A stretch of 64,000 nucleotides of DNA from Proteiniclasticum aestuarii (GCF_017368455.1 NZ_JAFNJU010000007.1:145308-209307), one strand, 5' to 3'; counted from the stretch's first letter, positions 43,654 to 52,854 are shown. Numbers and translations are program-made. The notes: generated by a model not told the origin, from the letters alone.

Positions 43654-44928
43654 ATGACAAAGATTGTATTGCCATATGGAAAAGGTACCTTAAATGCAGA
43701 AATTCCGGATGAGAGAATAAGTGCTGTCATGGTATCTGAGATGCATCACTATGTGCCAGAAAAGAGTCAGGTGGAACTTGTGAAAGAAGCACTTGAGAAT
43801 CCGATTGGTACACCCAAGTTGCGTGAAATGGCAAAAGGTAAGAATAAAGTAACGATCATCGCCAGTGATCATACAAGACCCGTACCAAGTAAGATTATTA
43901 TGCCTCTGATGCTGGAGGAAATCAGAACAGGAAATCCTGAAGCGGAAATCACCATTCTGATCTCAACAGGCTGTCACAGAGGTACGACAAAGGATGAACT
44001 GGTTTCAAAGTTCGGTCCGGAAATCGTGGAAAATGAAAATATCTATGTGCATGACTGTGATGATGAAAGTATGCTGACCGATATCGGTATCCTACCATCA
44101 GGTGGAAGAATGATACTGAACAAAATCGCGCTGGAAGCTGATCTTCTGGTTTCAGAAGGATTCATTGAACCACACTTTTTTGCAGGATACTCAGGTGGAA
44201 GAAAGAGTGTACTTCCAGGTGTAGCAAGCAGAAAGACAGTCATGTATAATCATAACGCTACATTTATAGACAGTGACAGAGCCAGAACCGGAATTATAGA
44301 AGGAAATCCGATCCACAAGGACATGCTCTATGCTGCAAGAGCGGCAAGACTGGATTTCATCTGCAACGTTGTGATCAACTCAGACAAGGAGGTCATCTAT
44401 GCAGTAGCAGGAGATGCGGACCTTGCACATATTGATGGCAGAAATTTTCTGAACAGCAAGTGTAAAGTGGATGCTGTTCCATCAGATATCGTTATCACAA
44501 CCAATGGAGGATATCCACTAGATCAGAACATCTATCAGGCAGTAAAGTGCATGACGGCTGCAGAAGCAACCATGAATCCTGGTGGAGTGATGATTATTGG
44601 TGCAAAGTCCAATGACGGTCATGGTGGAGAACAGTTCTATAAGACTTTCAAAGAAGAGAAAGATGTAGAGAAGATGATGAATGAGTTCCTTGCTACACCA
44701 AGTGAGGATACCATTCCGGACCAGTGGCAGTCACAGATTTTCGCAAGAATACTGAAAAACTACAAAGTAATCTATATTTCCGAAGCAGAAGATCAGATTG
44801 TTAGAGATCTTCACATGACACCAGCGCATTCCATTGAAGAAGCTCTGGAAAAAGCGGAAGAAATGATAGGCAATAAGGAAGCGAAAATTGCTGTCATTCC
44901 AGATGGTGTATCTGTAATCGTACTATAG
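43654..44928 (+). CDS. larA: LarA-family nickel-pincer-dependent 2-hydroxyacid racemase/epimerase
   Basis: Cytoplasmic racemase of 424 residues that uses the nickel-pincer nucleotide to move a hydride at C2 of 2-hydroxyacids. All key residues occur at the same numbers as in Lactobacillus plantarum LarA: H108 (TGCHRG), H174 (EPHFFAG), K184 (GGRKSVLPG, cofactor attachment) and H200 (NHNA, nickel ligand); DHTRP is at 72-76. Family members act on lactate, malate, gluconate and others. Context (sugar-acid permease upstream, glycerate kinase downstream, DUF1537/PdxA2 nearby) argues for glycerate or a four-carbon acid rather than lactate. Cofactor genes larE-larB-larC follow. Confidence 0.92.
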   Translation: MTKIVLPYGKGTLNAEIPDERISAVMVSEMHHYVPEKSQVELVKEALENPIGTPKLREMAKGKNKVTIIASDHTRPVPSKIIMPLMLEEIRTGNPEAEITILISTGCHRGTTKDELVSKFGPEIVENENIYVHDCDDESMLTDIGILPSGGRMILNKIALEADLLVSEGFIEPHFFAGYSGGRKSVLPGVASRKTVMYNHNATFIDSDRARTGIIEGNPIHKDMLYAARAARLDFICNVVINSDKEVIYAVAGDADLAHIDGRNFLNSKCKVDAVPSDIVITTNGGYPLDQNIYQAVKCMTAAEATMNPGGVMIIGAKSNDGHGGEQFYKTFKEEKDVEKMMNEFLATPSEDTIPDQWQSQIFARILKNYKVIYISEAEDQIVRDLHMTPAHSIEEALEKAEEMIGNKEAKIAVIPDGVSVIVL

Positions 44929-44935
44929 AAGTATG

Positions 44936-44973
44936 GATCGCATGACTGAGCAGTAAGATTTGGTCATGCGATC
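44936..44973 (+). terminator. Terminator between larA and glycerate kinase
   Basis: Perfect 11-bp stem GATCGCATGAC/GTCATGCGATC followed by TTATTTTT. Some read-through must feed the next gene, which has no evident promoter of its own. Confidence 0.85.
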
Positions 44974-44997
44974 TTATTTTTGGCTATGGAGGGTAAG

Positions 44998-46122
44998 ATG
45001 AAGAAATTTGTATTAATACCGGATTCATTCAAGGGCACCATGTCTTCAACGGAAATCTGCGAAACCCTGGAAAGCGTAATCCGTAAGCACTTCAGCGATG
45101 CGGAAATAGTCAGTATTCCTGTCGCGGATGGAGGAGAAGGAAGCGTAGACTGCTTTCTGACAGCACTGTCCGGAGAGAAAGTGGAGATGAGCGTCAAGGG
45201 CCCCTTCCTGGATGATACCAGCGCATACTACGGACTCATTGATGAAGGCAAAACCGCTGTCATCGAAATGGCAGCGGCAGCAGGTCTACCTCTGGTGGAA
45301 GACCGCAAGAATCCGAAAAAGACCACGACCTATGGCGTTGGGGAACTGATTCTCAATGCGGCAAATCAGGGCGTTGAAAAAATCGTAGTTGGTCTTGGTG
45401 GAAGCAGCACCAACGATGGTGGCTGCGGTGCAGCGGCTGCTGCGGGTGTAAAGTTCTATAATGCAGCAGGAGAATCCTTTGTGCCTGCTGGAGCAACGCT
45501 GAAAGATATAGAGAGAATAAGTCTGGAAGGACTGGAAAAAACTATTAAAAATGTTAAGATAGTAACAATGTGCGATATCGATAATCCCATGTACGGAGCG
45601 CATGGGGCAGCCCATGTTTTCGGCCCCCAGAAGGGTGCGGATTCTGAGATGGTGTTGGAGCTTGATGCAGGTGTGAAGCATCTGGCAGAAGTCATAAAGA
45701 GAGACCTTGGAATGGATCTTGCTGAAATGCCTGGTACAGGAGCAGCCGGAGCCATGGGTGCCGGTATGGTGGCGTTTTTTAATTCAGAGCTGCAGATGGG
45801 CATAGAAACGGTTCTTGATACGGTCGACTTTGAAAACATAATTTCAGATGCGGATTACATCTTCACTGGAGAAGGAAAAATTGACAGTCAGAGTCTGAGA
45901 GGAAAAGTCGTCATTGGTGTTGCTAAAAGAGCGAAGAAGCAGAATAAGCCCGTCATCGTCATTGCCGGCGGTGCAGATGAGAATCTGGAAGAAGCTTATG
46001 AAAATGGAGTGACTTCAATTTTTACCATCAATCGACTGCCTGAACCTCTTGAAATCAGCAGACATAAGAGTAAAGAGAATCTGGAAGCCACTGCGGATAA
46101 TATACTGAGGCTGCTGAGATAG
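44998..46122 (+). CDS. garK: Glycerate kinase (GarK/GlxK family)
   Basis: Phosphorylates D-glycerate, usually to 2-phosphoglycerate; about 374 residues. IPDSFKGTMSS, PVADGGEGSVDCF, GLGGSSTNDGGCGAAAA and the C-terminal FTGEGKIDSQSLRGKV are diagnostic. ATG 44998 follows GGAGGG; the earlier in-frame TTG at 44980 does not. Placed after larA, it would trap the D-form of glycerate produced by racemisation, or glycerate made from tartronate semialdehyde. Confidence 0.94.
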   Translation: MKKFVLIPDSFKGTMSSTEICETLESVIRKHFSDAEIVSIPVADGGEGSVDCFLTALSGEKVEMSVKGPFLDDTSAYYGLIDEGKTAVIEMAAAAGLPLVEDRKNPKKTTTYGVGELILNAANQGVEKIVVGLGGSSTNDGGCGAAAAAGVKFYNAAGESFVPAGATLKDIERISLEGLEKTIKNVKIVTMCDIDNPMYGAHGAAHVFGPQKGADSEMVLELDAGVKHLAEVIKRDLGMDLAEMPGTGAAGAMGAGMVAFFNSELQMGIETVLDTVDFENIISDADYIFTGEGKIDSQSLRGKVVIGVAKRAKKQNKPVIVIAGGADENLEEAYENGVTSIFTINRLPEPLEISRHKSKENLEATADNILRLLR

Positions 46123-46137
46123 TCGCAGAAGTTCTTT

Positions 46138-46338
46138 TTGCAGAAGAGTCTTCTGGAAAAATAGATAGTCACATGAACAAGGATTTCAGCATAAAGATGA
46201 AATGATAAGATGTATTACGAAGATACATGAAATCAGCATTCTGAAAAGGAAGTCCTATACAACAGCATACACATGAACACCCCTGGGACGAACCCGGAAA
46301 AACGCATGATTTCATGCGTCTTTTCGAGTTCGTTTTTT
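46138..46338 (+). promoter_or_regulatory. Promoter, leader and attenuator-like terminator before larE
   Basis: TTGCAG (46138-46143) with ATAGAT 17 bp later is a plausible promoter. The following leader of about 200 nt holds an ATGTAT/ATACAT hairpin (46213-46231) and CCTGGGACGAACCCGG. A strong nested terminator spans 46289-46332: CGAAC/GTTCG outside, GAAAA/TTTTC and ACGCATGA/TCATGCGT inside, then six T. It may end the garK transcript or attenuate the larE-nik operon. Confidence 0.55.
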
Positions 46339-46368
46339 ATAGATGAAATGAGATCAATGGGAGGAATT

Positions 46369-47178
46369 ATGAAGAAAGAGCGACTGAGAAAAAGTATTGC
46401 ATCGAAAGTGAGAGAAGGAGCCTGTGTAGCATTTTCTGGAGGTGTGGACAGCAGTCTGATTCTGAAGATTGCCATGGAAGAAGCGGAGAAGCTCGGGAAA
46501 AAGGTCCATGCGGTAACCTTTGAAACGAAACTTCATCCGGTATCTGATGTGACGATTTCTGGAAGAGTGGCAGAAGAGATGGGGGCAATCCACACGATCA
46601 TAGAAGTGGATGAATTCAAAGACAATCAGATTATGAAGAATCCGGTGAACCGATGCTATCTGTGCAAGAAGCTTCTATTTACAACATTGAGAGAATTTGC
46701 GGAAAATGAAGGGCTCGGGCATGTTCTGGATGGAACTAATGCGGATGATCACGGCACCTACAGACCAGGCATCCAGGCTCTGAAGGAGCTTTCAATCTCC
46801 AGTCCTCTGGCTGAAAACGGGTTCACCAAGGAAGAGGTCAGAGAATATGCTTCTGAGCTTGGCATCTCCGTTTCAAAAAGGCCCTCTGCACCATGCCTTG
46901 CAACAAGACTTCCTTATGGAACGGAGATCGACTTCAGTCTGCTGAAGCGCATTGAAGAAGGGGAGGAATATATTCGTTCTCTAGGGTTTGAAGTGGTGAG
47001 AGTAAGGGTTCACAGTGATATTGCACGAATAGAGGTGCCGGCTACTGATTTTACAGGGTTCATCAGCAAGAGAGAAGAAATCAGAGAAAAGCTGAAATCA
47101 TTGGGATTTAACTACATCACACTGGATGTGGAAGGATTCAGAAGCGGAAGCATGGATCTTCATCTCAATAATAAATAA
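46369..47178 (+). CDS. larE: LarE sulfur insertase for the nickel-pincer cofactor
   Basis: PP-loop ATPase of about 269 residues that activates the carboxylates of the pyridinium precursor and inserts sulfur. The PP-loop is AFSGGVDSS (21-29). Three cysteines stand at C96 and C99 (NRCYLCKK) and C176 (PSAPCLATR); C176 is the sulfur-donor position in L. plantarum LarE, and the three-Cys set is the type reported to hold a [4Fe-4S] cluster and work catalytically. ATG 46369 follows GGGAGG; an upstream ATG at 46273 would start inside the terminator. Confidence 0.93.
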   Translation: MKKERLRKSIASKVREGACVAFSGGVDSSLILKIAMEEAEKLGKKVHAVTFETKLHPVSDVTISGRVAEEMGAIHTIIEVDEFKDNQIMKNPVNRCYLCKKLLFTTLREFAENEGLGHVLDGTNADDHGTYRPGIQALKELSISSPLAENGFTKEEVREYASELGISVSKRPSAPCLATRLPYGTEIDFSLLKRIEEGEEYIRSLGFEVVRVRVHSDIARIEVPATDFTGFISKREEIREKLKSLGFNYITLDVEGFRSGSMDLHLNNK

Positions 47179-47197
47179 GCAGGGAAGGAATAGCAAA

Positions 47198-47953
47198 ATG
47201 GATATCAAGGAAATGCTTGAAAAAGTCAAAAATGGTGAGGTCTCTATAGAAAAAGCGGAAGAGAGCCTCAAGAAACTACCCTATGAGGATCTGGGATTTG
47301 CGAAACTGGATCATCATAGGAAATTAAGATCCGGTTTCGGAGAAGTAATATACTGCAGCGGGAAATCCATGGACCATCTGGTGAAGATCTTCTTGAACTT
47401 TGATGAAAAGGGTGTGGATGTACTAGGGACTAGAGCCACAAGAGAACAGTATGAAAAAGTTAAGGAGATGATTCCAGATGCGGAGTACGATGAAATCGCA
47501 CGAATCATAAGAATCCAGAGAACTAATCATGAAAAGAAAGGCCTTATAGCGGTCTGTACTGGTGGCACATCCGATATTCCAGTGGCGGAGGAAGCGGCCC
47601 AGACGGCAGAGTTTTTCGGAAGCAATGTCATAAGAATATATGATGTGGGGGTGGCTGGCATACATAGGCTGCTGTCCAAGATTGGAGCCATCCAGGAAGC
47701 CAACTGCATCATCGCTGTGGCCGGCATGGAAGGTGCGCTGCCAGGTGTCATTGCAGGTATGGTGGACAAGCCTGTCATTGCGGTTCCGACATCAGTAGGA
47801 TACGGTTCAAATTTCGGTGGGCTTTCATCACTGCTTACGATGCTGAACTCCTGCGCAGAAGGAATCGCTGTGGTGAACATCGACAATGGATTTGGTGCGG
47901 CTTACCTAGGTACACAGATCAACAGACTTACGGAGGGAAATCATGGGGAATAA
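47198..47953 (+). CDS. larB: LarB nicotinate-dinucleotide carboxylase/hydrolase
   Basis: First enzyme of the pincer cofactor pathway: carboxylates nicotinic acid adenine dinucleotide and cleaves its phosphoanhydride. It has about 251 residues with a C-terminal PurE-like domain (VCTGGTSDIPVAEEAA, VAGMEGALPGVIAG, PTSVGYGSNFGGL). ATG 47198 follows GGAAGGAA. It overlaps larC by 11 bases. Confidence 0.93.
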   Translation: MDIKEMLEKVKNGEVSIEKAEESLKKLPYEDLGFAKLDHHRKLRSGFGEVIYCSGKSMDHLVKIFLNFDEKGVDVLGTRATREQYEKVKEMIPDAEYDEIARIIRIQRTNHEKKGLIAVCTGGTSDIPVAEEAAQTAEFFGSNVIRIYDVGVAGIHRLLSKIGAIQEANCIIAVAGMEGALPGVIAGMVDKPVIAVPTSVGYGSNFGGLSSLLTMLNSCAEGIAVVNIDNGFGAAYLGTQINRLTEGNHGE

Positions 47954-49274
47954 GGTACTTTATCTGGAATGTTATTCAGGCATCAGCGGGGATATGACGG
48001 TGGCAGCGCTTCTTGACCTGACTAAGAAGGACGCGCTTCTGAGAACTGCTCTTGAGAGTCTTCATGTGGATGGGTACACCATAAAGACCGGGAGAAGAGA
48101 AAAATGCGGCATTGATGCGGCATCTTTTGACGTGATACTGGAAGAAGACAATCATGATCACAGTCATAGCCATGCCCACAGCGACGATCATGACCATAGT
48201 CATAGTCATGAATATCATGATCACCATGATTATAGCCACAGTCATAGTCATGAACAACATGATCATAGTCACAATCATAGTCACGAGCATGATCATGTTC
48301 ATAGAAATGTTCATGACATCTATGGCATAATTGAGCAGTCTGAAATCACAGAAGGTGCGAAGACCTTAGCGAAAAAAGTCTTTGCCATTGTAGCTGATGC
48401 AGAAGCCAAAGCCCATGGGCTGCCAGTGGAGAAAGTTCATTTTCATGAAGTGGGTGCGGTGGACTCCATCGTGGATATCGTGGCAGCATGTGTGCTGGTA
48501 GATGATCTAGGGGTGGAGGATATTGTGGTATCTGAGTTACATGAAGGTACAGGGCATGTCTGGTGTCAGCATGGAGTGATTCCTGTGCCGGTACCAGCAA
48601 CACTGAATATTGCCGTAGCCCATGGACTTTCACTGAAAATAACCGATACAATAGGCGAAATGATTACACCTACAGGAGCAGCCTTGGCGGCAGCATTGAG
48701 TTCCAGGAAGTCTCTGCCGAAAAAATACAGACTGGTTAACGTCGGAATAGGTTCTGGAAAGAAAAATTTCAGCCATGCCAATATTCTAAGAGCCTATCTG
48801 CTGGAAGAGATAGAGGAAAAGGAAGAGACAATCGTTCTTCTGGAAACCAACCTGGATGATGCCACAGGAGAAGTATTGGGATATACACTGAAAAAGCTCA
48901 TGGAAGCGGGAGCCAGAGATGCTTTCTTCACACCGATCTACATGAAGAAAAACAGACCTGCCTACAAGCTCAGTGTCCTCTGTGCAGATGAGAAGATAAA
49001 TGAGATGGAGCACATCATCTTTACGACCACCACATCCATAGGAATCAGAAGGATGAAAATGGAGAGAACGGTACTGAAGAGAAGGTCCCTTACTTTGAAT
49101 ACCGATTATGGCCAGATTCAAGTGAAAGGTACTGTGCATGATGGTGTGGAATCCTTCACACCGGAGTATGAAAGTCTGAAGTCCATTCTGGAAAATAGTG
49201 ATGTGACCTACAAAGAGCTTCATGAAACGGTCATGAATGAAATCAGCAGACTGAAACAGGACGGATTTCAGTAA
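47943..49274 (+). CDS. larC: LarC nickel insertase, single frame, with a His-rich insertion
   Basis: CTP-dependent nickel cyclometallase of 443 residues that inserts nickel into the pincer nucleotide. N-terminal YLECYSGISGDMTVAALLDL and the segment KVHFHEVGAVDSIVDIVAAC are family motifs; LLETNLDDATGEVLGY opens the C-terminal part. In L. plantarum the protein is split as larC1/larC2 joined by programmed frameshifting; here it is one continuous frame. Residues 71-124 hold 24 histidines in 54 positions with Asp and Ser, a probable nickel store or chaperone arm. The nickel transporter genes follow immediately. Confidence 0.94.
   Translation: MGNKVLYLECYSGISGDMTVAALLDLTKKDALLRTALESLHVDGYTIKTGRREKCGIDAASFDVILEEDNHDHSHSHAHSDDHDHSHSHEYHDHHDYSHSHSHEQHDHSHNHSHEHDHVHRNVHDIYGIIEQSEITEGAKTLAKKVFAIVADAEAKAHGLPVEKVHFHEVGAVDSIVDIVAACVLVDDLGVEDIVVSELHEGTGHVWCQHGVIPVPVPATLNIAVAHGLSLKITDTIGEMITPTGAALAAALSSRKSLPKKYRLVNVGIGSGKKNFSHANILRAYLLEEIEEKEETIVLLETNLDDATGEVLGYTLKKLMEAGARDAFFTPIYMKKNRPAYKLSVLCADEKINEMEHIIFTTTTSIGIRRMKMERTVLKRRSLTLNTDYGQIQVKGTVHDGVESFTPEYESLKSILENSDVTYKELHETVMNEISRLKQDGFQ
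48153..48314 (+). repeat. CAT/CAC-rich low-complexity tract coding the His-rich arm of LarC
   Basis: Irregular repetition of units such as CATGATCATAGTCATAG over 162 bp, coding alternating His with Asp, Ser and Glu. It probably changes length by slippage. Confidence 0.85.
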
Positions 49275-49303
49275 CGGATCAGAAGAAAATGAGGAGGTTG
49301 TTC

Positions 49304-50314
49304 ATGAATAGAAAAGAGAAGAGATTTCCTGGTACAGGAGCAGCCTTCAAGCTGCTGGAGCTTGCAGTGACCCTTCTGCTGCTCAGTATCATGGTCTTTT
49401 TCATGGCCAGAATCGCACCGGGAGACCCGCTGCTGTCTTACCATGGATCCGCTGTGGAGAGAATGAGCACCAGTGAGAAGGAAGAAAGCATGGAAAGACT
49501 CGGGCTGAATGCACCAATGACGGTGCAGTACCAGAAGTGGGTCAAGAAGGCCATGCAGGGAGATTTCGGGATATCGTACAAGTACAAACTTCCAGTGACC
49601 GAGGTCATTGGGAAAGTAGCACTGAATTCCATCCTGCTGGGTGGCACAGGATATGTGCTGGTGTTTTTCCTGGCCCTTCCATTGGGCGCTTTCTGCGCTC
49701 TGCGGGAAGGAAAATTCGCGGACCGGGTGATCACCAGAGCAGGGGTTGTGGCAGGAAGTATTCCTGTCTTTCTGATTTCTCTCCTGATGATTCTCCTGTT
49801 CAGCGTGATGCTGGGTCTCTTTCCTGCCAGTGGGTCAGGTCCTCTGGGAGAAGCATCTCTTGGAAGCCGAATCCCCTATCTGGTGCTACCTGTTTCGACG
49901 CTGCTGCTGAGTCATATCTGGTATTTCGGCTACGTGGCAAGAAATCTTTATCTGGAGGAAGCGGAAAAAGACTATATGCTTCTCCACCGCATCAAAGGAC
50001 TGTCCAGAAGAAGGATCCTTCTTCGGCATGGGACGAGGAACATCTTTCCGGCGTATCTGACCCTCATGATCAATTCAGCGCCGCATCTGCTGGGCGGTTC
50101 CTACATCATAGAGGCGGTGTTCGGGTTTAAGGGATTGGGGAGTCTGGCCTTTGAAAGCGCCAAATACCATGACTATAATCTGTTGATGCTCATCGCGCTG
50201 CTGACAGGAACAGCGGTCATCGCACTGAACATGGCAGGAGAGGAGCTATGTGGGCTGATCCATCCAGGGATGAGCGGAAGGAGGAGGGGCTATGGAAGTA
50301 AACGAGCTGTTTAA
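49304..50314 (+). CDS. nikB: Nickel/peptide-type ABC permease NikB
   Basis: Inner-membrane permease of about 336 residues with six helices. N-terminal VFFMARIAPGDPLL, the extracytoplasmic segment before KVALNSILLGGTGYV and the terminal YIIEAVFGFKGLG are typical of NikB/DppB. ATG 49304 follows AGGAGG; an earlier ATG at 49289 overlaps that site. Nickel is inferred from its place directly after larC. It overlaps nikC by 23 bases. Confidence 0.88.
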   Translation: MNRKEKRFPGTGAAFKLLELAVTLLLLSIMVFFMARIAPGDPLLSYHGSAVERMSTSEKEESMERLGLNAPMTVQYQKWVKKAMQGDFGISYKYKLPVTEVIGKVALNSILLGGTGYVLVFFLALPLGAFCALREGKFADRVITRAGVVAGSIPVFLISLLMILLFSVMLGLFPASGSGPLGEASLGSRIPYLVLPVSTLLLSHIWYFGYVARNLYLEEAEKDYMLLHRIKGLSRRRILLRHGTRNIFPAYLTLMINSAPHLLGGSYIIEAVFGFKGLGSLAFESAKYHDYNLLMLIALLTGTAVIALNMAGEELCGLIHPGMSGRRRGYGSKRAV

Positions 50315-51218
50315 ACCCCTGAAGGAGCTGAATAAACAGGAGCGTGATTATTATCTTGGAAGGGTGGAAGAATCTGAAAGGAAAATGCCAAGCAGACAGA
50401 CCTGCAGGAAGATTTCTTTTCCTACTCTATCGGTTTCTTTCCTACTCCTGATGATATTTGCTGCGTTCTTTGCAGATGTTTTGTTTCCGTTCGATCCTTC
50501 CTATATGGCACTGACGGAAAAAAGCCTTGCTCCCAGCAGTCAGCACTGGTCCGGAACCGACTCCCTGGGGAGAGATGTATTCGGGATGATTCTTCATGGA
50601 GCAAGGATCTCTCTTCTCATCGGTCTTGCATCCACGGCCATATCCATGGTCATGGCGCTGGCAGTGGGGGGCTCTTCAGCCATGCTGCCTGGGTTTTTCA
50701 AGAGGATTCTGATTCGATTTACGGACATCTGCCTGTCGGTTCCCTCCATTCTGCTGATGATCTTTCTCCAGGGCATCATGAGAGAAAGCACCTGGATGTC
50801 CATCTCCCTGTCCATCGGTCTCTCCAGCTGGATGACCATGGCCAAGATGATCAGAACCCAGATTGAGAGAATCCGTGAAGAAGAGTATGTTCTTCTAGCC
50901 CGCTACTATGGGGGAGGATGGTTCTATCTCCTGAAGAGGCATTTTTCACAGACACTGGTTCCGGTGCTTTCCTACATGTCATTCACAGGGTTTGGTCATG
51001 CCATCACCGCCGAAGCCACACTGAGCTTTCTTGGGATAGGTCTGCCACTGGATACCATTACCTGGGGGACGCTTCTGCATCTCTCCAGTCAGGCACTGAT
51101 GACGAAGGCCTGGTGGGTCATCGTGATTCCGGGAATCTTTCTGGTGATGACGGTGGTGTCTCTGGTGGAGATGGGGGACTTCATCCGAAAAAGAAGTGGA
51201 ATAGAAAAGAATGTGTAA
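50292..51218 (+). CDS. nikC: Nickel/peptide-type ABC permease NikC
   Basis: Second permease, 308 residues, with a cytoplasmic N-terminal extension of about 45 residues and six helices. FPFDPSYMALTEKSLAPSS, HWSGTDSLGRDVF and the EAA loop EEYVLLARYYGGGWFYLLKRH are typical of NikC/DppC. AGGAGG precedes the ATG. Confidence 0.88.
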   Translation: MEVNELFKPLKELNKQERDYYLGRVEESERKMPSRQTCRKISFPTLSVSFLLLMIFAAFFADVLFPFDPSYMALTEKSLAPSSQHWSGTDSLGRDVFGMILHGARISLLIGLASTAISMVMALAVGGSSAMLPGFFKRILIRFTDICLSVPSILLMIFLQGIMRESTWMSISLSIGLSSWMTMAKMIRTQIERIREEEYVLLARYYGGGWFYLLKRHFSQTLVPVLSYMSFTGFGHAITAEATLSFLGIGLPLDTITWGTLLHLSSQALMTKAWWVIVIPGIFLVMTVVSLVEMGDFIRKRSGIEKNV

Positions 51219-51294
51219 GCAGCCATGTCATGAACACATCAATCCCAATCTGCAGCTGCAATGTATCATAGAGAAAAAGGAGTAAAATATCTAA

Positions 51295-52854
51295 ATGAGT
51301 AAATGGACGAAAACAATAGGAAGCCTCTTGCTTCTCATTCTGGTCACAGGGTGTGCTTCCAATGGAATAAAGGAAGAAGAACAAAACCACAACACCCTTG
51401 TCTATGGCAGCGGAGAAATCACAAGCATCAATCCGGTGCTCTACGAGCATGGAGAAATCAACAGTCTCCTGTTCAGAGGACTTATGAAAAACGGGGAAGG
51501 AAACGGACTGGAAAAGGATCTGGTGTCGGACTACAGCATCAGTGAAGACCAGAAGGTCTATGAGTTCACGCTCCGGGAGGATGTGCTCTGGCATGATGGA
51601 GAACGCTTCACCGCAGAGGATGTGAAGTTTACGTTGGAAGCGATTATGGATCCGGAGAATGAATCGGAAATCGCATCGAATTATGAGGAGATCGAAGGAA
51701 TCATCGTGGAAGATGATATCCATGTGAGGATACTGCTGAAAGAGCCCAACACGGCCATGCTGGCGTATCTCACCATCGGCATGGTTCCATCACATCTGCT
51801 TACTGGAAAGAATCTGGTGTCAGACCCGTTCAACCATCAGCCCATCGGCACAGGACCCTATAAGGTGGAATCCTTCAACCTGGGCGAATCGGTGGTTCTT
51901 GCAGCCAATGAGACATACTACAACGGAACACCGGACATCGAGCGCATCATCTTCAAGTTCACACCGGATTCGAAAACCAGAGCACTCCAGCTCAAGGCCG
52001 GGGAGCTGGACCTGGCGCTGGTCAGTCCTGAAGATACAGAGACATTCAAGGATGCAGTGGAGTTTACGACCTACCAGATGACCACAGCGGACTATCGCGG
52101 AATTCTGTACAACTTCGGAAGCGACTTCTTCAATGAACACCGGGAACTTCCGACCATCCTCAGCTATGGCGTGGATCGGGAGATCATGGTGGAGTCGGTG
52201 CTTCTGGGCTATGGAGAACCGGCCTATTCTCCTCTTCAGCGAAGTGTCTATGTGAAGGAAGACATGGAGCGATTCGACTACAACCCTCAGAAAGTGAAGG
52301 AAGGACTGAACAATGCGGGCTGGACCCTGGGCGAAGAGGGAATCTACGAGAAGGGCGATGAGAAGCTCTCCTTTACCGTCCACTGCATGGAAGGCGATAC
52401 CACAAGAGTTCAGCTGGCTCAGGTTGCCTCTCAGCAGTTTAAAGAGCTGGGCATCGAGATGAAGGTGGCGGTGACGGCGAACATCGACTGGGAAAATCAG
52501 GAGGCGTTTCTGATCGGCTGGGGCAGTCCTTTCGACCCGGATGATCATACCTACAAAGTGTTCGGGACCGGCAAGGGAAGCAATTACAGCGGCTATGCCA
52601 ATACTGCAGTGGATGAGGCGCTGGAAAGAGGACGCGAAACGGCTGTGGAAGCGGAGAGAAGAATCCACTATGATGCTTTTCAGGAGGAACTGACCAAAGA
52701 CATGCCCTATACTTTCCTGGCTTATGTGGATGCTCTCTATGTGGCGTCCGATAAACTGGAAGGCATAGATTCTGAAGCGGTTCTAGGGCATCACGGACTG
52801 GGGTTGTTCCAGAATGCGGAAGATTGGCACTGGAACCAGGGAGAAGGGAAATGA
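51295..52854 (+). CDS. nikA: Nickel-type ABC substrate-binding lipoprotein NikA
   Basis: Extracytoplasmic binding lipoprotein, 519 residues, of the peptide/nickel-binding family. The signal peptide ends in the lipobox LVTGC with the lipidated Cys at 20. The mature part has the SBP_bac_5 fold: LRGLMKN-like start (LFRGLMKNGEGN), SDYSISEDQKVYEFTLREDVLWHDGERFTAEDVKFTLE and PIGTGPYKVESF. Nickel (perhaps as a His or metallophore complex) is inferred from context. AAAAAGGAG precedes the ATG. Confidence 0.88.
   Translation: MSKWTKTIGSLLLLILVTGCASNGIKEEEQNHNTLVYGSGEITSINPVLYEHGEINSLLFRGLMKNGEGNGLEKDLVSDYSISEDQKVYEFTLREDVLWHDGERFTAEDVKFTLEAIMDPENESEIASNYEEIEGIIVEDDIHVRILLKEPNTAMLAYLTIGMVPSHLLTGKNLVSDPFNHQPIGTGPYKVESFNLGESVVLAANETYYNGTPDIERIIFKFTPDSKTRALQLKAGELDLALVSPEDTETFKDAVEFTTYQMTTADYRGILYNFGSDFFNEHRELPTILSYGVDREIMVESVLLGYGEPAYSPLQRSVYVKEDMERFDYNPQKVKEGLNNAGWTLGEEGIYEKGDEKLSFTVHCMEGDTTRVQLAQVASQQFKELGIEMKVAVTANIDWENQEAFLIGWGSPFDPDDHTYKVFGTGKGSNYSGYANTAVDEALERGRETAVEAERRIHYDAFQEELTKDMPYTFLAYVDALYVASDKLEGIDSEAVLGHHGLGLFQNAEDWHWNQGEGK

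Noticed and set aside
46281..46340. NiCo (czcD) riboswitch before larE
   Set aside because: GGGAC-like bases are present but the conserved NiCo core could not be recognised; kept only as an unassigned leader.
48153..48314. Regularly spaced repeats that resemble a CRISPR-like or tandem array
   Set aside because: They are irregular His/Asp codon runs inside an intact larC frame.
47943..49274. Programmed frameshift in larC as in L. plantarum
   Set aside because: The gene is open through in a single frame, so none is needed.
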